The notes: a model not told the origin generated them from the letters alone. Shown: positions 24,749-33,950, counted from the first letter of the stretch. The stretch is 55,768 bases of DNA from Lewinellaceae bacterium (GCA_020636325.1 JACJYC010000029.1:1-55768), one strand, 5' to 3'. Numbers and translations: made by a program.

Positions 24749-27700
24749 ATGAGAAACAGGATATCACCCGCGTTGGCCCTGATCTTTTGCTGCAGTTTCG
24801 TTTTCGGCCAGAAAAACGCCATGTTTGAGCAGCAACCTTCTTCCAGGACCGGCGTAACGTTTGAAAACACCCTCCGGGAGACGCCTGCCTCCAATGTGCT
24901 CACCTACGAATATTTCTACAACGGTGGCGGGGTCGCCGTCGGCGACGTCAATAACGACGGCCTCGAGGATCTTTATTTTACGGCCAATATGGGCCCCAAC
25001 AAGCTCTACATCAACCAGGGCGGGTTTTCCTTCCGGGATGTGACGGACCAGGCCGGCGTGGGCGGGTACGACGGCTGGAAAACCGGAGTGTCCATGGCCG
25101 ATGTCAACGGCGACGGGCTGCTGGACATCTACGTCTGTTACTCCGGGAAGAGCAGCCCCGATACCCGAAGGAATCAGTTGTTCATCAATAACGGCCCCAC
25201 CGACCTGCCGGGAGGCGGCAAAGGGGTCACCTTTACGGAACGGGCCCGCGAATACGGCCTCGACGACCCGTCCTATTCCACCCAGGCGGCCTTTTTCGAT
25301 ATGGACCGCGACGGGGATCTGGATATGTACCTCGTCAACCACAACGTCACCGTCATCAGATCCTTTGAGTTCGGCGATGTGAAAAACACCCGCGATCCCT
25401 ATGCCGGCGACAAGCTGTTCCGCAATGACAACGGCCGCTTCACCGATATCAGCCAAGCGGCGGGCATCAAGGGCAACCCACTGGGGTTCGGCCTCGGCAT
25501 CAGCGTCTCGGATATCAATAACGACGGTTGGCCCGACCTTTACGTTACCAATGATTATGTCGAGCCCGACTACCTGTACATCAACAACCAGGACGGTACC
25601 TTTTCCGACCGACTGACCGATTACATGCAGCATATCTCCCATTTTTCCATGGGATGCGACGTCAGCGACTTCAACAACGACGGTCTGCCCGATATCTTCA
25701 CCCTGGACATGCTGCCGGAGGACAATAAGCGGCAAAAACTCCTGTACGGCCCCGATAATTACGAACACTACGCCCTGATGGTGCTCAACGGCTTTTACTT
25801 CCAGAACATGCGCAACATGCTCCACCTCAACAACGGCGACGGCACCTACAGCGAGATCGGCCAGTTTGCCGGCATCTCGAATACGGACTGGAGCTGGGCG
25901 CCGCTCTTTGCCGATTACGACAACGACGGCTGGAAGGACGTTTTCATCACCAACGGATACTATCGCGATTATACCAACCGCGATTTTATGAAATACAAAG
26001 GGGATTACTATTTCGAAAAGGCCAAAAACCATGAACCCGCGGATACCTTCCACCTGGTCACCTCCATGAGCTCCACGCCGGTCCACAACTACGCATTCCA
26101 CAACAACGGCGACCTGACCTTTACCGATGTGAGCGAGGACTGGGGATTCCGGGAACGCAACTTTTCCAACGGCTCCGTATATGCCGATCTCGATAACGAC
26201 GGCGACCTGGACCTGGTGGTCAATAACCAGAACGAACCCGCATCCCTGTATAAAAACCTCAGCAAGGAACACCAGCCCGAGCGGCATTTTATCCAGCTCT
26301 CCCTCACCGGGGCCGGCAAGAATACCCGCGCCCTCGGCGCCAGGGTGAAGATCTATGCAGGCGGCCAGGTACAGTTCTTTGAAATTTCGCCGACCCGCGG
26401 CTTCCAGTCCTCGGTGAGCTACCGGATCCACGCCGGCCTGGGCGGTACAGCTGCGGTTGATTCCATCCGGATCGATTGGCCTTCCGGCAAGGAACTGGTG
26501 CTGGATAAAGTGCCTGCCGATCAATTGCTGAAGGTCAATGAAGATGAAAGCAAGGGCGTGCAGAACCCGCAGCCGGCAGCCGGCCCGAAAATATTCACCA
26601 AAATAGCGTCTGCCATTGATTATCAGCATGTCGAACAAGGGTTCAACGATTTCAAACGGCAACCCCTGCTGATGACCATGCTGACGACCTGCGGACCGGT
26701 GCTCGCGCTCGGAGATGTCAACGGCGACGGCCTGCAGGATGTCTATGTCGGCGGGGCGCAGGAAACGCCCGGCAAGTTGTATACCCAGGATGACCGCGGC
26801 GGTTTTCAATCTTCTGCCGTGCTGCCGTTCGACCCCCGGTATACGGATGCGGACGCCCTGTTCTTTGACGCCGACGGCGACGGCGACCAGGACCTTTACG
26901 TGGTCAGCGGCGGGTACAATGAATACACGGAAAAGGATAATGCACTCCAGGACCGGTTGTACCTCAATAACGGCTCCGGTAAATTCGGGCTCGCCCAGAA
27001 GGCTTTGCCGGATATGCGCGTGAGCAAATCCTGCGTCACAGCCGCGGATTTTGACGGCGACGGTGACCTGGACCTGTTTGTCGGCGGCAGGGTGATCCCC
27101 GGCAAATACCCCCTGGCGCCCGAAAGTTTTCTGCTGGAGAACAAGGGCGGCCGGTTTGAAAGTGTGGCCGCGAAAGTGGCGCCCGACCTGGCCGGGATCG
27201 GCATGGTAACCGACGCCGAATGGGTTGACCTCAACAAGGACGGCCGCATGGACCTTGTGCTGGCCGGCGAATTCATGCCGATCGAGGTTTTCCTGAACGA
27301 AGGAGGGCGCAAGCTTGTCAGGGCTACCGACCGCTTTTTCGATCGCCCGTTGGCGGGCTTGTGGAACCGGCTGGCGGTCTACGATTTTGACGGCGACGGC
27401 GACGAGGATATCCTGGCCGGCAATTTCGGATTGAACACCCAGCTCAAAGCCAACGCAAAAGAGCCGACGACCCTGGTCTACAAGGACTTTGACAAGAACG
27501 GCTCCGTGGATCCCATCCTGAACTGCTATATCCAGGGGAAATCATACCCATTCGCCAGCCGGGAAGAATTGCTGGACCAGATCTACAGTTTGCGCAGCAA
27601 ATTCACCTCCTACGAGTCCTATTCGGATGCCCAGCTTCAAAACATCTTCTCGAAAGGCGACCTCAAAAATGCCGGTGAACTTGAGATCACGGTGTTGGAA

Positions 27701-28102
27701 AGCCTGTACTTTGAAAACCTCGGCAACCGCTTCGAGCCGCATAGTTTGCCGGTTCAGGCCCAGTTCTCGCCCGGTTACGCCATTGCCCTGACGGACTACA
27801 ACCAGGACGGTAATATGGATTTCATCCTGGCTGGAAACCAGAGTTCGATCCGGATCCGGATGGGCGTGATCGACGCCAATTTCGGCCAGCTCTTCCAGGG
27901 TGACGGCAAGGGCCATTTCCAATACGTGCCCCAGACCAGATCCGGCCTTCGCCTGACGGGCGATACCAAATCCCTCCAGGTGATCCGGGTGCAGGGCATG
28001 CCTTACCTGCTGGCCGGCGTGAACAACGTGGGTGTGGAAATGTACCGGCTGAATGCGGATGAACAGCCGGGGAACGGCCGGGGGGAGGTGCCTAAGAAGT
28101 GA
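24749..28102 (+). CDS. CRTAC1-like exported protein with FG-GAP/VCBS repeats and ASPIC/UnbV domain
   Basis: A 1117-residue exported protein with signal peptide MRNRISPALALIFCCSFVFG and cleavage near residue 20; unlike its paralog at 10690-14013 it has no lipobox. Propeller motifs such as GDVNNDGLEDLYF, ADVNGDGLLDIYV and SDINNDGWPDLYV precede an ASPIC/UnbV domain at about residues 515-595 (ALGARVKIYAGG...TRGFQSSVSY). More propeller motifs follow (GDVNGDGLQDVYVGG, ADFDGDGDLDLFVGG). D-x-D/N-x-D-G loops are expected to bind calcium. The function is unknown. A vanadium haloperoxidase-like gene follows on the same strand after a 339-base low-complexity stretch. Confidence 0.92.
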   Translation: MRNRISPALALIFCCSFVFGQKNAMFEQQPSSRTGVTFENTLRETPASNVLTYEYFYNGGGVAVGDVNNDGLEDLYFTANMGPNKLYINQGGFSFRDVTDQAGVGGYDGWKTGVSMADVNGDGLLDIYVCYSGKSSPDTRRNQLFINNGPTDLPGGGKGVTFTERAREYGLDDPSYSTQAAFFDMDRDGDLDMYLVNHNVTVIRSFEFGDVKNTRDPYAGDKLFRNDNGRFTDISQAAGIKGNPLGFGLGISVSDINNDGWPDLYVTNDYVEPDYLYINNQDGTFSDRLTDYMQHISHFSMGCDVSDFNNDGLPDIFTLDMLPEDNKRQKLLYGPDNYEHYALMVLNGFYFQNMRNMLHLNNGDGTYSEIGQFAGISNTDWSWAPLFADYDNDGWKDVFITNGYYRDYTNRDFMKYKGDYYFEKAKNHEPADTFHLVTSMSSTPVHNYAFHNNGDLTFTDVSEDWGFRERNFSNGSVYADLDNDGDLDLVVNNQNEPASLYKNLSKEHQPERHFIQLSLTGAGKNTRALGARVKIYAGGQVQFFEISPTRGFQSSVSYRIHAGLGGTAAVDSIRIDWPSGKELVLDKVPADQLLKVNEDESKGVQNPQPAAGPKIFTKIASAIDYQHVEQGFNDFKRQPLLMTMLTTCGPVLALGDVNGDGLQDVYVGGAQETPGKLYTQDDRGGFQSSAVLPFDPRYTDADALFFDADGDGDQDLYVVSGGYNEYTEKDNALQDRLYLNNGSGKFGLAQKALPDMRVSKSCVTAADFDGDGDLDLFVGGRVIPGKYPLAPESFLLENKGGRFESVAAKVAPDLAGIGMVTDAEWVDLNKDGRMDLVLAGEFMPIEVFLNEGGRKLVRATDRFFDRPLAGLWNRLAVYDFDGDGDEDILAGNFGLNTQLKANAKEPTTLVYKDFDKNGSVDPILNCYIQGKSYPFASREELLDQIYSLRSKFTSYESYSDAQLQNIFSKGDLKNAGELEITVLESLYFENLGNRFEPHSLPVQAQFSPGYAIALTDYNQDGNMDFILAGNQSSIRIRMGVIDANFGQLFQGDGKGHFQYVPQTRSGLRLTGDTKSLQVIRVQGMPYLLAGVNNVGVEMYRLNADEQPGNGRGEVPKK

Positions 28103-28441
28103 TGGTTTATGGTTGTTTGTGATGGTTTGTGATGGTTTGTGGTGGTTTATGGTTGTTTATAGTTGTTTATAGTTGTTTATAGTTGTTTATAGTTGTTTGT
28201 GATGGTTTGTGGTGGTTTATGGTTGTTTATAGTTGTTTGTGATGGTTTATGGTTGTTTATAGTTGTTTATGATGGTTTGTGGTTGTTTATGATGGTTTGT
28301 GATGGTTTGTGATGGTTTATTGTTGTTACGGATTTCAACAACAATAAACAATAATAAACTAAAAACAACAACAATAACAAACAACAATAAACCAAAATGA
28401 ACTAAAACAAACAACAATAAACTAAAATAAAAATAAGTAAA
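28103..28441. repeat. Low-complexity GATGGTTTAT/GTTGTTTAT tract with inverted AT-rich half
   Basis: From 28103 to about 28325 the + strand is an irregular tandem of GGTTGTTTATA, GATGGTTTGT and GGTTTAT units of about 10-11 bases. From about 28335 to 28440 the strand switches to ACAACAATAAAC-type units that are roughly the reverse complement, so the two halves could fold on each other. No gene is seen. The same unit type recurs near 2690-2810 and 54330-54430. Confidence 0.85.
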
Positions 28442-29821
28442 ATGAAAACCAGGCAATTCCGGTTCGTACCGGGAGCAAAGGTCAAAAAACGCGCCGTATT
28501 TGGGATGGTGTTCCTGTTCGCGGGCATAATGTCTGCATTGGCGCAGCAGGACGGCGATCAGCGCAAGCGGGAGTCGAAAATGCTGGCGGACAATGTATTC
28601 CATTTGTCGGAGGTGATGCTGCACGATGTGGCCAATCCGCCGGCGGCGAGCCGGTTTTATGCTTATTGCACCTTGGGCGCTTATGAGGTGGCCCGTTGCA
28701 GCGGCAGCAAATTGCCGGATCTGGACGGCCGGTTCAACGTCAATCCGGGGATCAAGGCGCCGCCGGTACCCAAAAAGTTCAACCTGGCTTTCAGCGCCAA
28801 TTACGCCCTGCTGGAAGTGGGCCGGCAGATCATGCCGTCCGGGTATATGCTGGAAGAAAAGCAGAAAGAACTGGTGGACGCCTTCAAGGCATCCGGCGTT
28901 TTATCCGAACGGAACCTGAACAAGAACATCCGGTACGCGCAGGAGTTGGCCCGGCAGGTGCTGGCTTACGCCAAAACCGACGGCTACGGGAAGCTCAGCA
29001 CTTACAAGCGATATACGCCGCAAAAAGACGAGGGGCATTGGTACCCGACGCCGCCGGAATTCTTCCCGCCGGTCGAACCCAAATGGGAAACGATCAGGCC
29101 CTTTTTCCTGGAATCCGCCGATCAGTTTCAGCCTGTCCGGCCCACCCCCTTCAGCAAGGATACCACCAGCAGTTTCTACGGGGCCATGATGGAGGTCTAC
29201 AACGTGGTCAACAACCTGACGGCAGAGCAAAAGGAGATCGCCAGCTTCTGGGACTGCAACCCGTTCGCCGTCACTTATTCGGGGCATATGGCCATCGGCC
29301 TGAAGAAGATCTCGCCGGGCGGGCACTGGATGGGCATCACCGGGATCGTTTGCCAGGATGCGGGCATCCCGCTGGATTCGGCCATTTTCGCGCATGCCCT
29401 GGTAGCGGTCACGCTCCACGACGCTTTCATCAGCTGCTGGCAGGAGAAATATCACAGCGACCGGATCCGGCCGGAAACCGCCATCAATAAAATGGTGGAT
29501 CCGAAATGGCGGCCGATCCTGCAAACGCCGCCTTTCCCGGAATATACCAGCGGGCACAGCGTGGCCTCCGCTTCAGCGGCCTCCGCCCTGACCCGGCTGT
29601 TCGGCGATCATTTCCGGTATACGGATACTTCCGAACTTTATTTCGGTTTGCCGGAAAGGAAATACAACAGCTTTTTCGAAGCCTCCGGGGAAGCGGCCAT
29701 TTCAAGGCTGTACGGAGGCATCCATTACCGCGATGCCTGCGAGGAAGGCGTCAGGCAGGGTAGGGATGTGGGCGCCTGGGTGCTGAAAAAGGTATTTGGG
29801 CCGGACGCCAAAGGCGATTGA
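28442..29821 (+). CDS. Vanadium-dependent haloperoxidase-like / PAP2 superfamily protein
   Basis: A 459-residue exported protein with a signal peptide ending near MSALAQQ (residue 35). It has the acid phosphatase/vanadium haloperoxidase signature in three parts. KYHSDRIRPETAIN (about 335-348) gives K and R-P. PEYTSGHSVASASAASAL (about 367) gives S-G-H. SRLYGGIHYRDACEEG (about 420) gives R and H. These residues coordinate vanadate in haloperoxidases or phosphate in PAP2 phosphatases, and the sequence cannot separate the two activities. Length and the predicted all-helical body favour the bacterial haloperoxidase-like group. It follows a CRTAC1-like gene. Confidence 0.88.
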   Translation: MKTRQFRFVPGAKVKKRAVFGMVFLFAGIMSALAQQDGDQRKRESKMLADNVFHLSEVMLHDVANPPAASRFYAYCTLGAYEVARCSGSKLPDLDGRFNVNPGIKAPPVPKKFNLAFSANYALLEVGRQIMPSGYMLEEKQKELVDAFKASGVLSERNLNKNIRYAQELARQVLAYAKTDGYGKLSTYKRYTPQKDEGHWYPTPPEFFPPVEPKWETIRPFFLESADQFQPVRPTPFSKDTTSSFYGAMMEVYNVVNNLTAEQKEIASFWDCNPFAVTYSGHMAIGLKKISPGGHWMGITGIVCQDAGIPLDSAIFAHALVAVTLHDAFISCWQEKYHSDRIRPETAINKMVDPKWRPILQTPPFPEYTSGHSVASASAASALTRLFGDHFRYTDTSELYFGLPERKYNSFFEASGEAAISRLYGGIHYRDACEEGVRQGRDVGAWVLKKVFGPDAKGD

Positions 29822-29840
29822 GCGTCCGGATCATCATGTA

Positions 29841-30305
29841 TTATTCTGTGGGCTCTTCGATCATCGGCAAGTCCAGCAGTCGTCTTTCTTCGCTGCTGAT
29901 GCTCATGATGCCGAGGATGCCGCCGGCCGCTTCGGCTACGTGGCGGGCAAAGCTCACGAGGCTTTCGTGATACAGCTTGGCGTAGAAAAAGTCGAGCTTC
30001 GGCAGGATGCCGTTGAGCTTGGCCAGCTCAGCGCTGACCGCCTCTTCGCGGGCCTGGGTATCATTCGGCAGGGCAGCCAATAACTCCTTCAGTCGCGGGC
30101 CGTACTGTTCGCCGACCCGCTTGTAGTAGGGTACCAGTTTGTCATCGTAGCTGTAGCTCCTGATCTTGGTAATTTTTTCACCCCATTCGGTTTCTTTCAG
30201 GTTGATGTCGCCATCGGCGCCTGCGATCAAAATGGTGATATAGGGGATGGCATCGAACATCAGTTGCTGTTCATCTGCCTGGAGCGAAGCGAGTTCTTTT
30301 GGCAT
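29841..30305 (-). CDS. TerB-like conserved hypothetical protein
   Basis: A 154-residue predicted helical, soluble protein. The stretch YITILIAGADGDINLKETEW resembles the helix pair of the TerB (tellurite resistance) fold, in which acidic residues after AGADG bind metal, but the rest is too divergent for a firm call. It is convergent with the haloperoxidase-like gene with only 19 bases between them. A perfect -7 element (30328-30335) lies 23 bases upstream of the ATG. Function unknown. Confidence 0.7.
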   Translation of the reverse strand: MPKELASLQADEQQLMFDAIPYITILIAGADGDINLKETEWGEKITKIRSYSYDDKLVPYYKRVGEQYGPRLKELLAALPNDTQAREEAVSAELAKLNGILPKLDFFYAKLYHESLVSFARHVAEAAGGILGIMSISSEERRLLDLPMIEEPTE

Positions 30306-30327
30306 GTTCTATTGTCTTTTTTCGGCG

Positions 30328-30335
30328 CAAAATTA
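30328..30335 (-). promoter_or_regulatory. -7 promoter element of the TerB-like gene
   Basis: TAATTTTG on the minus strand, a perfect TAnnTTTG match, 23 bases upstream of the ATG. Confidence 0.45.
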
Positions 30336-30365
30336 AGAATCGTACGCATATTAAACGAAGTAAAG

Positions 30366-31346
30366 TTATTTTTTTATCCCCAGCCGTTCCGCCAGTTGCG
30401 TCAGAATGATCTCGCTGTGTTCGCGGGTATTCTCAATGAACAAGGTTGATGTTTTCAATCCTGCGCAGACAACGCCGGCTATGAATACGTTCGGGAGATG
30501 GGTTTCCAGGGTTTCCGGGTCGTGGAGGGGTACCTGATGCCCGTCGCCGGAGATTTCAAGGCCGAGGCTGTTCAGCAGGGCGTAATCGGGTTTATAGCCC
30601 GTCATGGCCAGCACGAAGTCGTTGGGCAGGGTGACGGTCCCTTCCGGCCCTTCCAGGACCGCTTCATCGGGCCGGATCTCCCGGACAACGGTATTGAAAT
30701 AAGCTTTGATGCTGCCTTCCTTGATCCTGTTCTCGATATTGGGCCTGATCCAGTATTTCACCCTCGGATATATCTCATTCTCGCGGATGGCCATGGTGAC
30801 TTTGGCGCCCTTTTGCCAGGTTTCCAGGGCAACGTCGCAGGCTGAATTGGCGGCGCCTATCACCAGGAGGTTCTGGCCGATATAGGGGTGGGCGTCGTCG
30901 TAGTAGTGTTTGACTTTGGGCAGCTCTTCGCCGGGGATTTCCAATTTCCGGGGCGTGTCATAGAATCCTGTGGCGACAATGACGGAGCGGGCAAAGTAAG
31001 CGGCTTTTCGGGTATTGATCCGGTACAGGCCGCTTCCGGCCGGCGTCATGGACTGCACTTCCTCATACAGGTTTACCGGGATATGAAAGGATTCCTGGAG
31101 GCGGCGGTAGTATTCCAGCGCTTCGGTCCTGGTCGGTTTATCGCCGTGGGAGATAAAAGGCGTTCCGGCGATTTCCAGCAGCCTTGAGGTGGAAAAGAAG
31201 GTCATATTGGTGGGGAAGCGATAGATGGAATTGACCAGTAATCCTTTTTCGAGGACCAGTACCCGCATATCCCGCCGGAGGGCCGAAATGGCGCAATTCA
31301 GGCCGGTCGGTCCACCACCAATGATGATGAGATCAAAAACGTCCAT
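30366..31346 (-). CDS. YpdA family putative thiol-disulfide reductase
   Basis: A 326-residue FAD/NADPH flavoprotein related to thioredoxin reductase. The FAD-binding motif is IIIGGGPTGLNC (7-18) and the NADPH motif VIGAANSACDVA. A further FAD segment includes GYKPDYALL and PNVFIAGVVCAG. It lacks the CxxC of thioredoxin reductase, as expected for YpdA-type enzymes, which reduce bacillithiol disulfide in Firmicutes and probably in Bacteroidota. I use the ATG at 31346, which gives the normal family length. The in-frame ATG at 31451 lies upstream of the perfect -7 element at 31376-31369 and inside the neighbouring gene. Confidence 0.92.
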   Translation of the reverse strand: MDVFDLIIIGGGPTGLNCAISALRRDMRVLVLEKGLLVNSIYRFPTNMTFFSTSRLLEIAGTPFISHGDKPTRTEALEYYRRLQESFHIPVNLYEEVQSMTPAGSGLYRINTRKAAYFARSVIVATGFYDTPRKLEIPGEELPKVKHYYDDAHPYIGQNLLVIGAANSACDVALETWQKGAKVTMAIRENEIYPRVKYWIRPNIENRIKEGSIKAYFNTVVREIRPDEAVLEGPEGTVTLPNDFVLAMTGYKPDYALLNSLGLEISGDGHQVPLHDPETLETHLPNVFIAGVVCAGLKTSTLFIENTREHSEIILTQLAERLGIKK

Positions 31347-31368
31347 TTTCCTTTTCAGCAATTTTGGG

Positions 31369-31376
31369 CAAAGATA
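31369..31376 (-). promoter_or_regulatory. -7 promoter element of the YpdA-like gene
   Basis: TATCTTTG on the minus strand, 22 bases upstream of the chosen ATG, in the narrow gap before the hybrid sensor gene's stop. Confidence 0.55.
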
Positions 31377-31380
31377 GGCC

Positions 31381-33297
31381 TTATGGACCGGCCAGGCGGA
31401 GAATCCGGTTGAAAAGTTCCTCCGGCTTGAACGGTTTGGAGAGATAATCATCCATACCGGCTTGCAGGCAGTTTTCCTCTTCCTGCTTGGAGGCGTTGGC
31501 GGTCAGCGCAATAATGGGCGTTTTGCTGGATTGCCGGATCATCCTTGTGGCTTCCAGCCCGTCGATGCCGGGCAGTTGGAGGTCCATCAGGACGACATCA
31601 TAATGGTCCTTTCCGAAGGAATCGAGCGCGATTTCGCCGGTGGCGGCCACCTTGACCATAATATTCTCGGACCAGGAGGTCAGCAGTTTCCTGGTGGCGA
31701 TTTGCGAAATGACGTGATCTTCAACCAGCAGGATCTTTTTAGGCGCTTTGGGCGCCGATATGACGCCGCGTTCCTGCACGATAAGCTTCACCGGGATCCG
31801 GATCTGGATCTTTTTCCTGGATTCGCCGGCGGACTGGTATTCGAACGAACCATTGATCAGCTTGACCAATTTGAGGGTAATGGCCGCTTTGATGCTGTTC
31901 TCGGATGCTTCCAGGTCTTTCAGGGTCGTATTGGACGGCAGGTCGCCGGCCAGTTCTTCCAGTTTGACGGCCGGCCCGGCATACTCGATCCTGGCTTGCA
32001 GGAAACCTTTATCATTCAGGTCCGGCGCCAGGTTCACCGCCAGGGTGACCGATCCCTGGCTGCCCAGATTGGAAATCAGGTCGATGATATTGAACAGTGC
32101 CAGGGCAAATTTGCCGGCATCTGCCTGCACTTTCCTGACGGTTGACAGTTCATTGGAAAACGTAAAATGGAAGGCGCCTTTCCTGACCCCTGCCTTGGCG
32201 GCATTTTCGAGGATCGGGCTCAGGGATTTCAATTCGAGGATATCCTCCCTGACTTCCAGGTTTTCGGAAAAGAAGGCTGCATAATTGACCATGGAATTGG
32301 TGGAAACGGACAGATCGTCCAGCGCCATCCGCAATTCGGCGGTCAATTCCCGCTGGTTGGGGTTCAATCCGGTTTGTTCGAGCAGGTAAAGCAGCTGGAC
32401 GACCGAATTGAGCGGGGATCGAAACTGAAAATTCCACCGTTTGAAGAAAAACTCGGCCAGTTTGGGCAGCTCGGGGTTTTTCAGGACCGGCTTGGCATCC
32501 GTGTCGTTCCGGTTTTCGATCTGGTAGGAAATATCCTGGAGGCTGCCCAATAAGAGGATCTTGTTGGACTTGACGTCGTAGCTGATTTTGGCCTGAACCA
32601 GCAGGAACTTGACGATCCGGTTATTGACAAAGATCCGGTGTTCGATCCGCTTCTGCTTGTCGGTCTTTTTAGCCTCGTCAAAGAAATCGTAAACCCTGTC
32701 CTTGTCTTCTACGTGCACAACGTTCATGTAATCGCCCAGGGTCGGTTGGAACTCATTCGGTTTGAAGCCGAAGATTTCGAACATTTCATTGGACCACACC
32801 ATGGTATTGGAAACGATATCCAGCTCCCATTTGGCCAGTTTTGCGATTTCGAAGGTTTTCTGATCGCGTTCCTGACTTTTGGCCAGTTCATCGTTGGCCT
32901 GCTGCAGGTTTTGCTGGTTTTTGGACCGGTGCAGCGAGAACAGGATGGATTTTTCGAGCTGTTTGGTGTTGATCTCCGATTTGAACAGGTAATCCTGGGC
33001 GCCTTCCTTGACCGCCTGTACGCCAAGTTTTTCATTGCGGTTACCGGTCAGGATGATGACCGGCGTTTTGGGTTCCGGCGCGTCCTGGAGGTAGGATTGC
33101 AGGGTGGTGAAACCCAGGGTGTCCTCCAGCGACAAGTCAAGCAATACCAGGTCGAACGGATTTTCTGCCAGCAGGGCAATTCCTTCATGCAGGGAGGGTA
33201 CATGTTCTATCCTGCATTTCAAATGGCTGTCTTCCAGCATTTGCCGGATAAGCCGGACATCGGCGGGCTGATCTTCTATAATCAGGATTTGAATCAT
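31381..33297 (-). CDS. Hybrid sensor with two receiver domains and a degenerate (pseudo) histidine kinase core
   Basis: Layout over 638 residues: receiver domain 1 (about 1-120; acidic pair E8-D9, phospho-acceptor D54, T84, K106); coiled-coil linker; PAS domain (about 150-260, WELDIVSNTMVWSNEMFEI); a HisKA/HATPase-like region (about 280-500); receiver domain 2 (about 515-638; KILLVEDHVIS, VVLMDLQLPGIDG, ALTAN, LSKPF). The dimerisation helix aligns with the family motif SHEIRTPLN but reads NFQFRSPLN (289-297), so the phosphorylated histidine is Phe290. The ATP-binding region shows NIIDLISN in place of the N box and no D-x-G-x-G lid. It should not autophosphorylate. Its ATG overlaps the stop of the response regulator gene (ATGA), so the two are coupled. 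Confidence 0.88.
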   Translation of the reverse strand: MIQILIIEDQPADVRLIRQMLEDSHLKCRIEHVPSLHEGIALLAENPFDLVLLDLSLEDTLGFTTLQSYLQDAPEPKTPVIILTGNRNEKLGVQAVKEGAQDYLFKSEINTKQLEKSILFSLHRSKNQQNLQQANDELAKSQERDQKTFEIAKLAKWELDIVSNTMVWSNEMFEIFGFKPNEFQPTLGDYMNVVHVEDKDRVYDFFDEAKKTDKQKRIEHRIFVNNRIVKFLLVQAKISYDVKSNKILLLGSLQDISYQIENRNDTDAKPVLKNPELPKLAEFFFKRWNFQFRSPLNSVVQLLYLLEQTGLNPNQRELTAELRMALDDLSVSTNSMVNYAAFFSENLEVREDILELKSLSPILENAAKAGVRKGAFHFTFSNELSTVRKVQADAGKFALALFNIIDLISNLGSQGSVTLAVNLAPDLNDKGFLQARIEYAGPAVKLEELAGDLPSNTTLKDLEASENSIKAAITLKLVKLINGSFEYQSAGESRKKIQIRIPVKLIVQERGVISAPKAPKKILLVEDHVISQIATRKLLTSWSENIMVKVAATGEIALDSFGKDHYDVVLMDLQLPGIDGLEATRMIRQSSKTPIIALTANASKQEEENCLQAGMDDYLSKPFKPEELFNRILRLAGP

Positions 33298-33779
33298 GAA
33301 ATGGACTGATAGAAATGTGGATTGTTGTTCATGCTGGCCGGCAGAGAGGGCAGTTCAGCCGTCAGGAGCCAGAAGTCCACGATCTTTTGAATGATGGTAA
33401 AGAACTGGTCGAAATCAACCGGTTTGTTGATAAAACAATTGGCGTAAAGCGAATAACTGTTGATGATATCCTGACGGGCGTTGGAGGTGGTCAGCACCAC
33501 GATGGGGATCTGACGGAGGTACGGGTCGGCCTTGATTTCCCGGATCACTTCCCGGCCGTCCATTTTGGGCAGGTTCAGGTCGAGCAGAATGAGATCGGGG
33601 AGGATTTTGTCGGTGAAGGGTTCTTCTTTGCGCAGGTACTTCAGCGCATCGACTCCGTCCATGACAACTTCCAGGCTGATATTTTGTTTGATCTCCTTAA
33701 ATGCTTCCTGGGTGAGCCGGACATCGCCGGGATTATCCTCGATCAGCAGCAGCAGGAAGCTTTTTGCATTTTTGAGCAT
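33294..33779 (-). CDS. Single-domain response regulator (Rcp1-like)
   Basis: 161 residues, one receiver domain. The acidic pair is E14-D15, the phospho-acceptor D67 (LILLDLNLPKMDG), the conserved Thr is in VVLTTSNARQD, and the Lys is in CFINKPVDFDQF. The long insertions around residues 32-60 are typical of phytochrome-partner Rcp1-type regulators. There is no DNA-binding output domain, so it probably acts through protein contacts. The start is the ATG at 33779, 31 bases downstream of a perfect -7 element. Its stop overlaps the start of the hybrid sensor gene, linking it to that protein's signalling. Confidence 0.92.
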   Translation of the reverse strand: MLKNAKSFLLLLIEDNPGDVRLTQEAFKEIKQNISLEVVMDGVDALKYLRKEEPFTDKILPDLILLDLNLPKMDGREVIREIKADPYLRQIPIVVLTTSNARQDIINSYSLYANCFINKPVDFDQFFTIIQKIVDFWLLTAELPSLPASMNNNPHFYQSIS

Positions 33780-33809
33780 GGTATTCTTGACGTAGTTTTG
33801 TGCTGTTTG

Positions 33810-33817
33810 CAAAAATA
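33810..33817 (-). promoter_or_regulatory. -7 promoter element of the two-gene signalling operon
   Basis: TATTTTTG on the minus strand, a perfect TAnnTTTG match, 31 bases upstream of the response regulator ATG. Confidence 0.5.
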
Positions 33818-33950
33818 GAAAGTTTTGCCGGATTCCCGCGGCTTTTTCTGACCGGGGCGGCGATCCGTTCAATTTTTTGCAAAAATAACGGCGGTCCGCC
33901 TTTTCGGATTTAATGCCTTTTTTTGTGGTCGTTATGCTTAATCTGTCAAC

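Noticed and set aside
28103..28441. A CRISPR-like array at the repeat tract
   Set aside because: Units of about 10 bases touch without unique spacers and are irregular in length, so it is a low-complexity tandem, not a CRISPR array. No cas genes are present.
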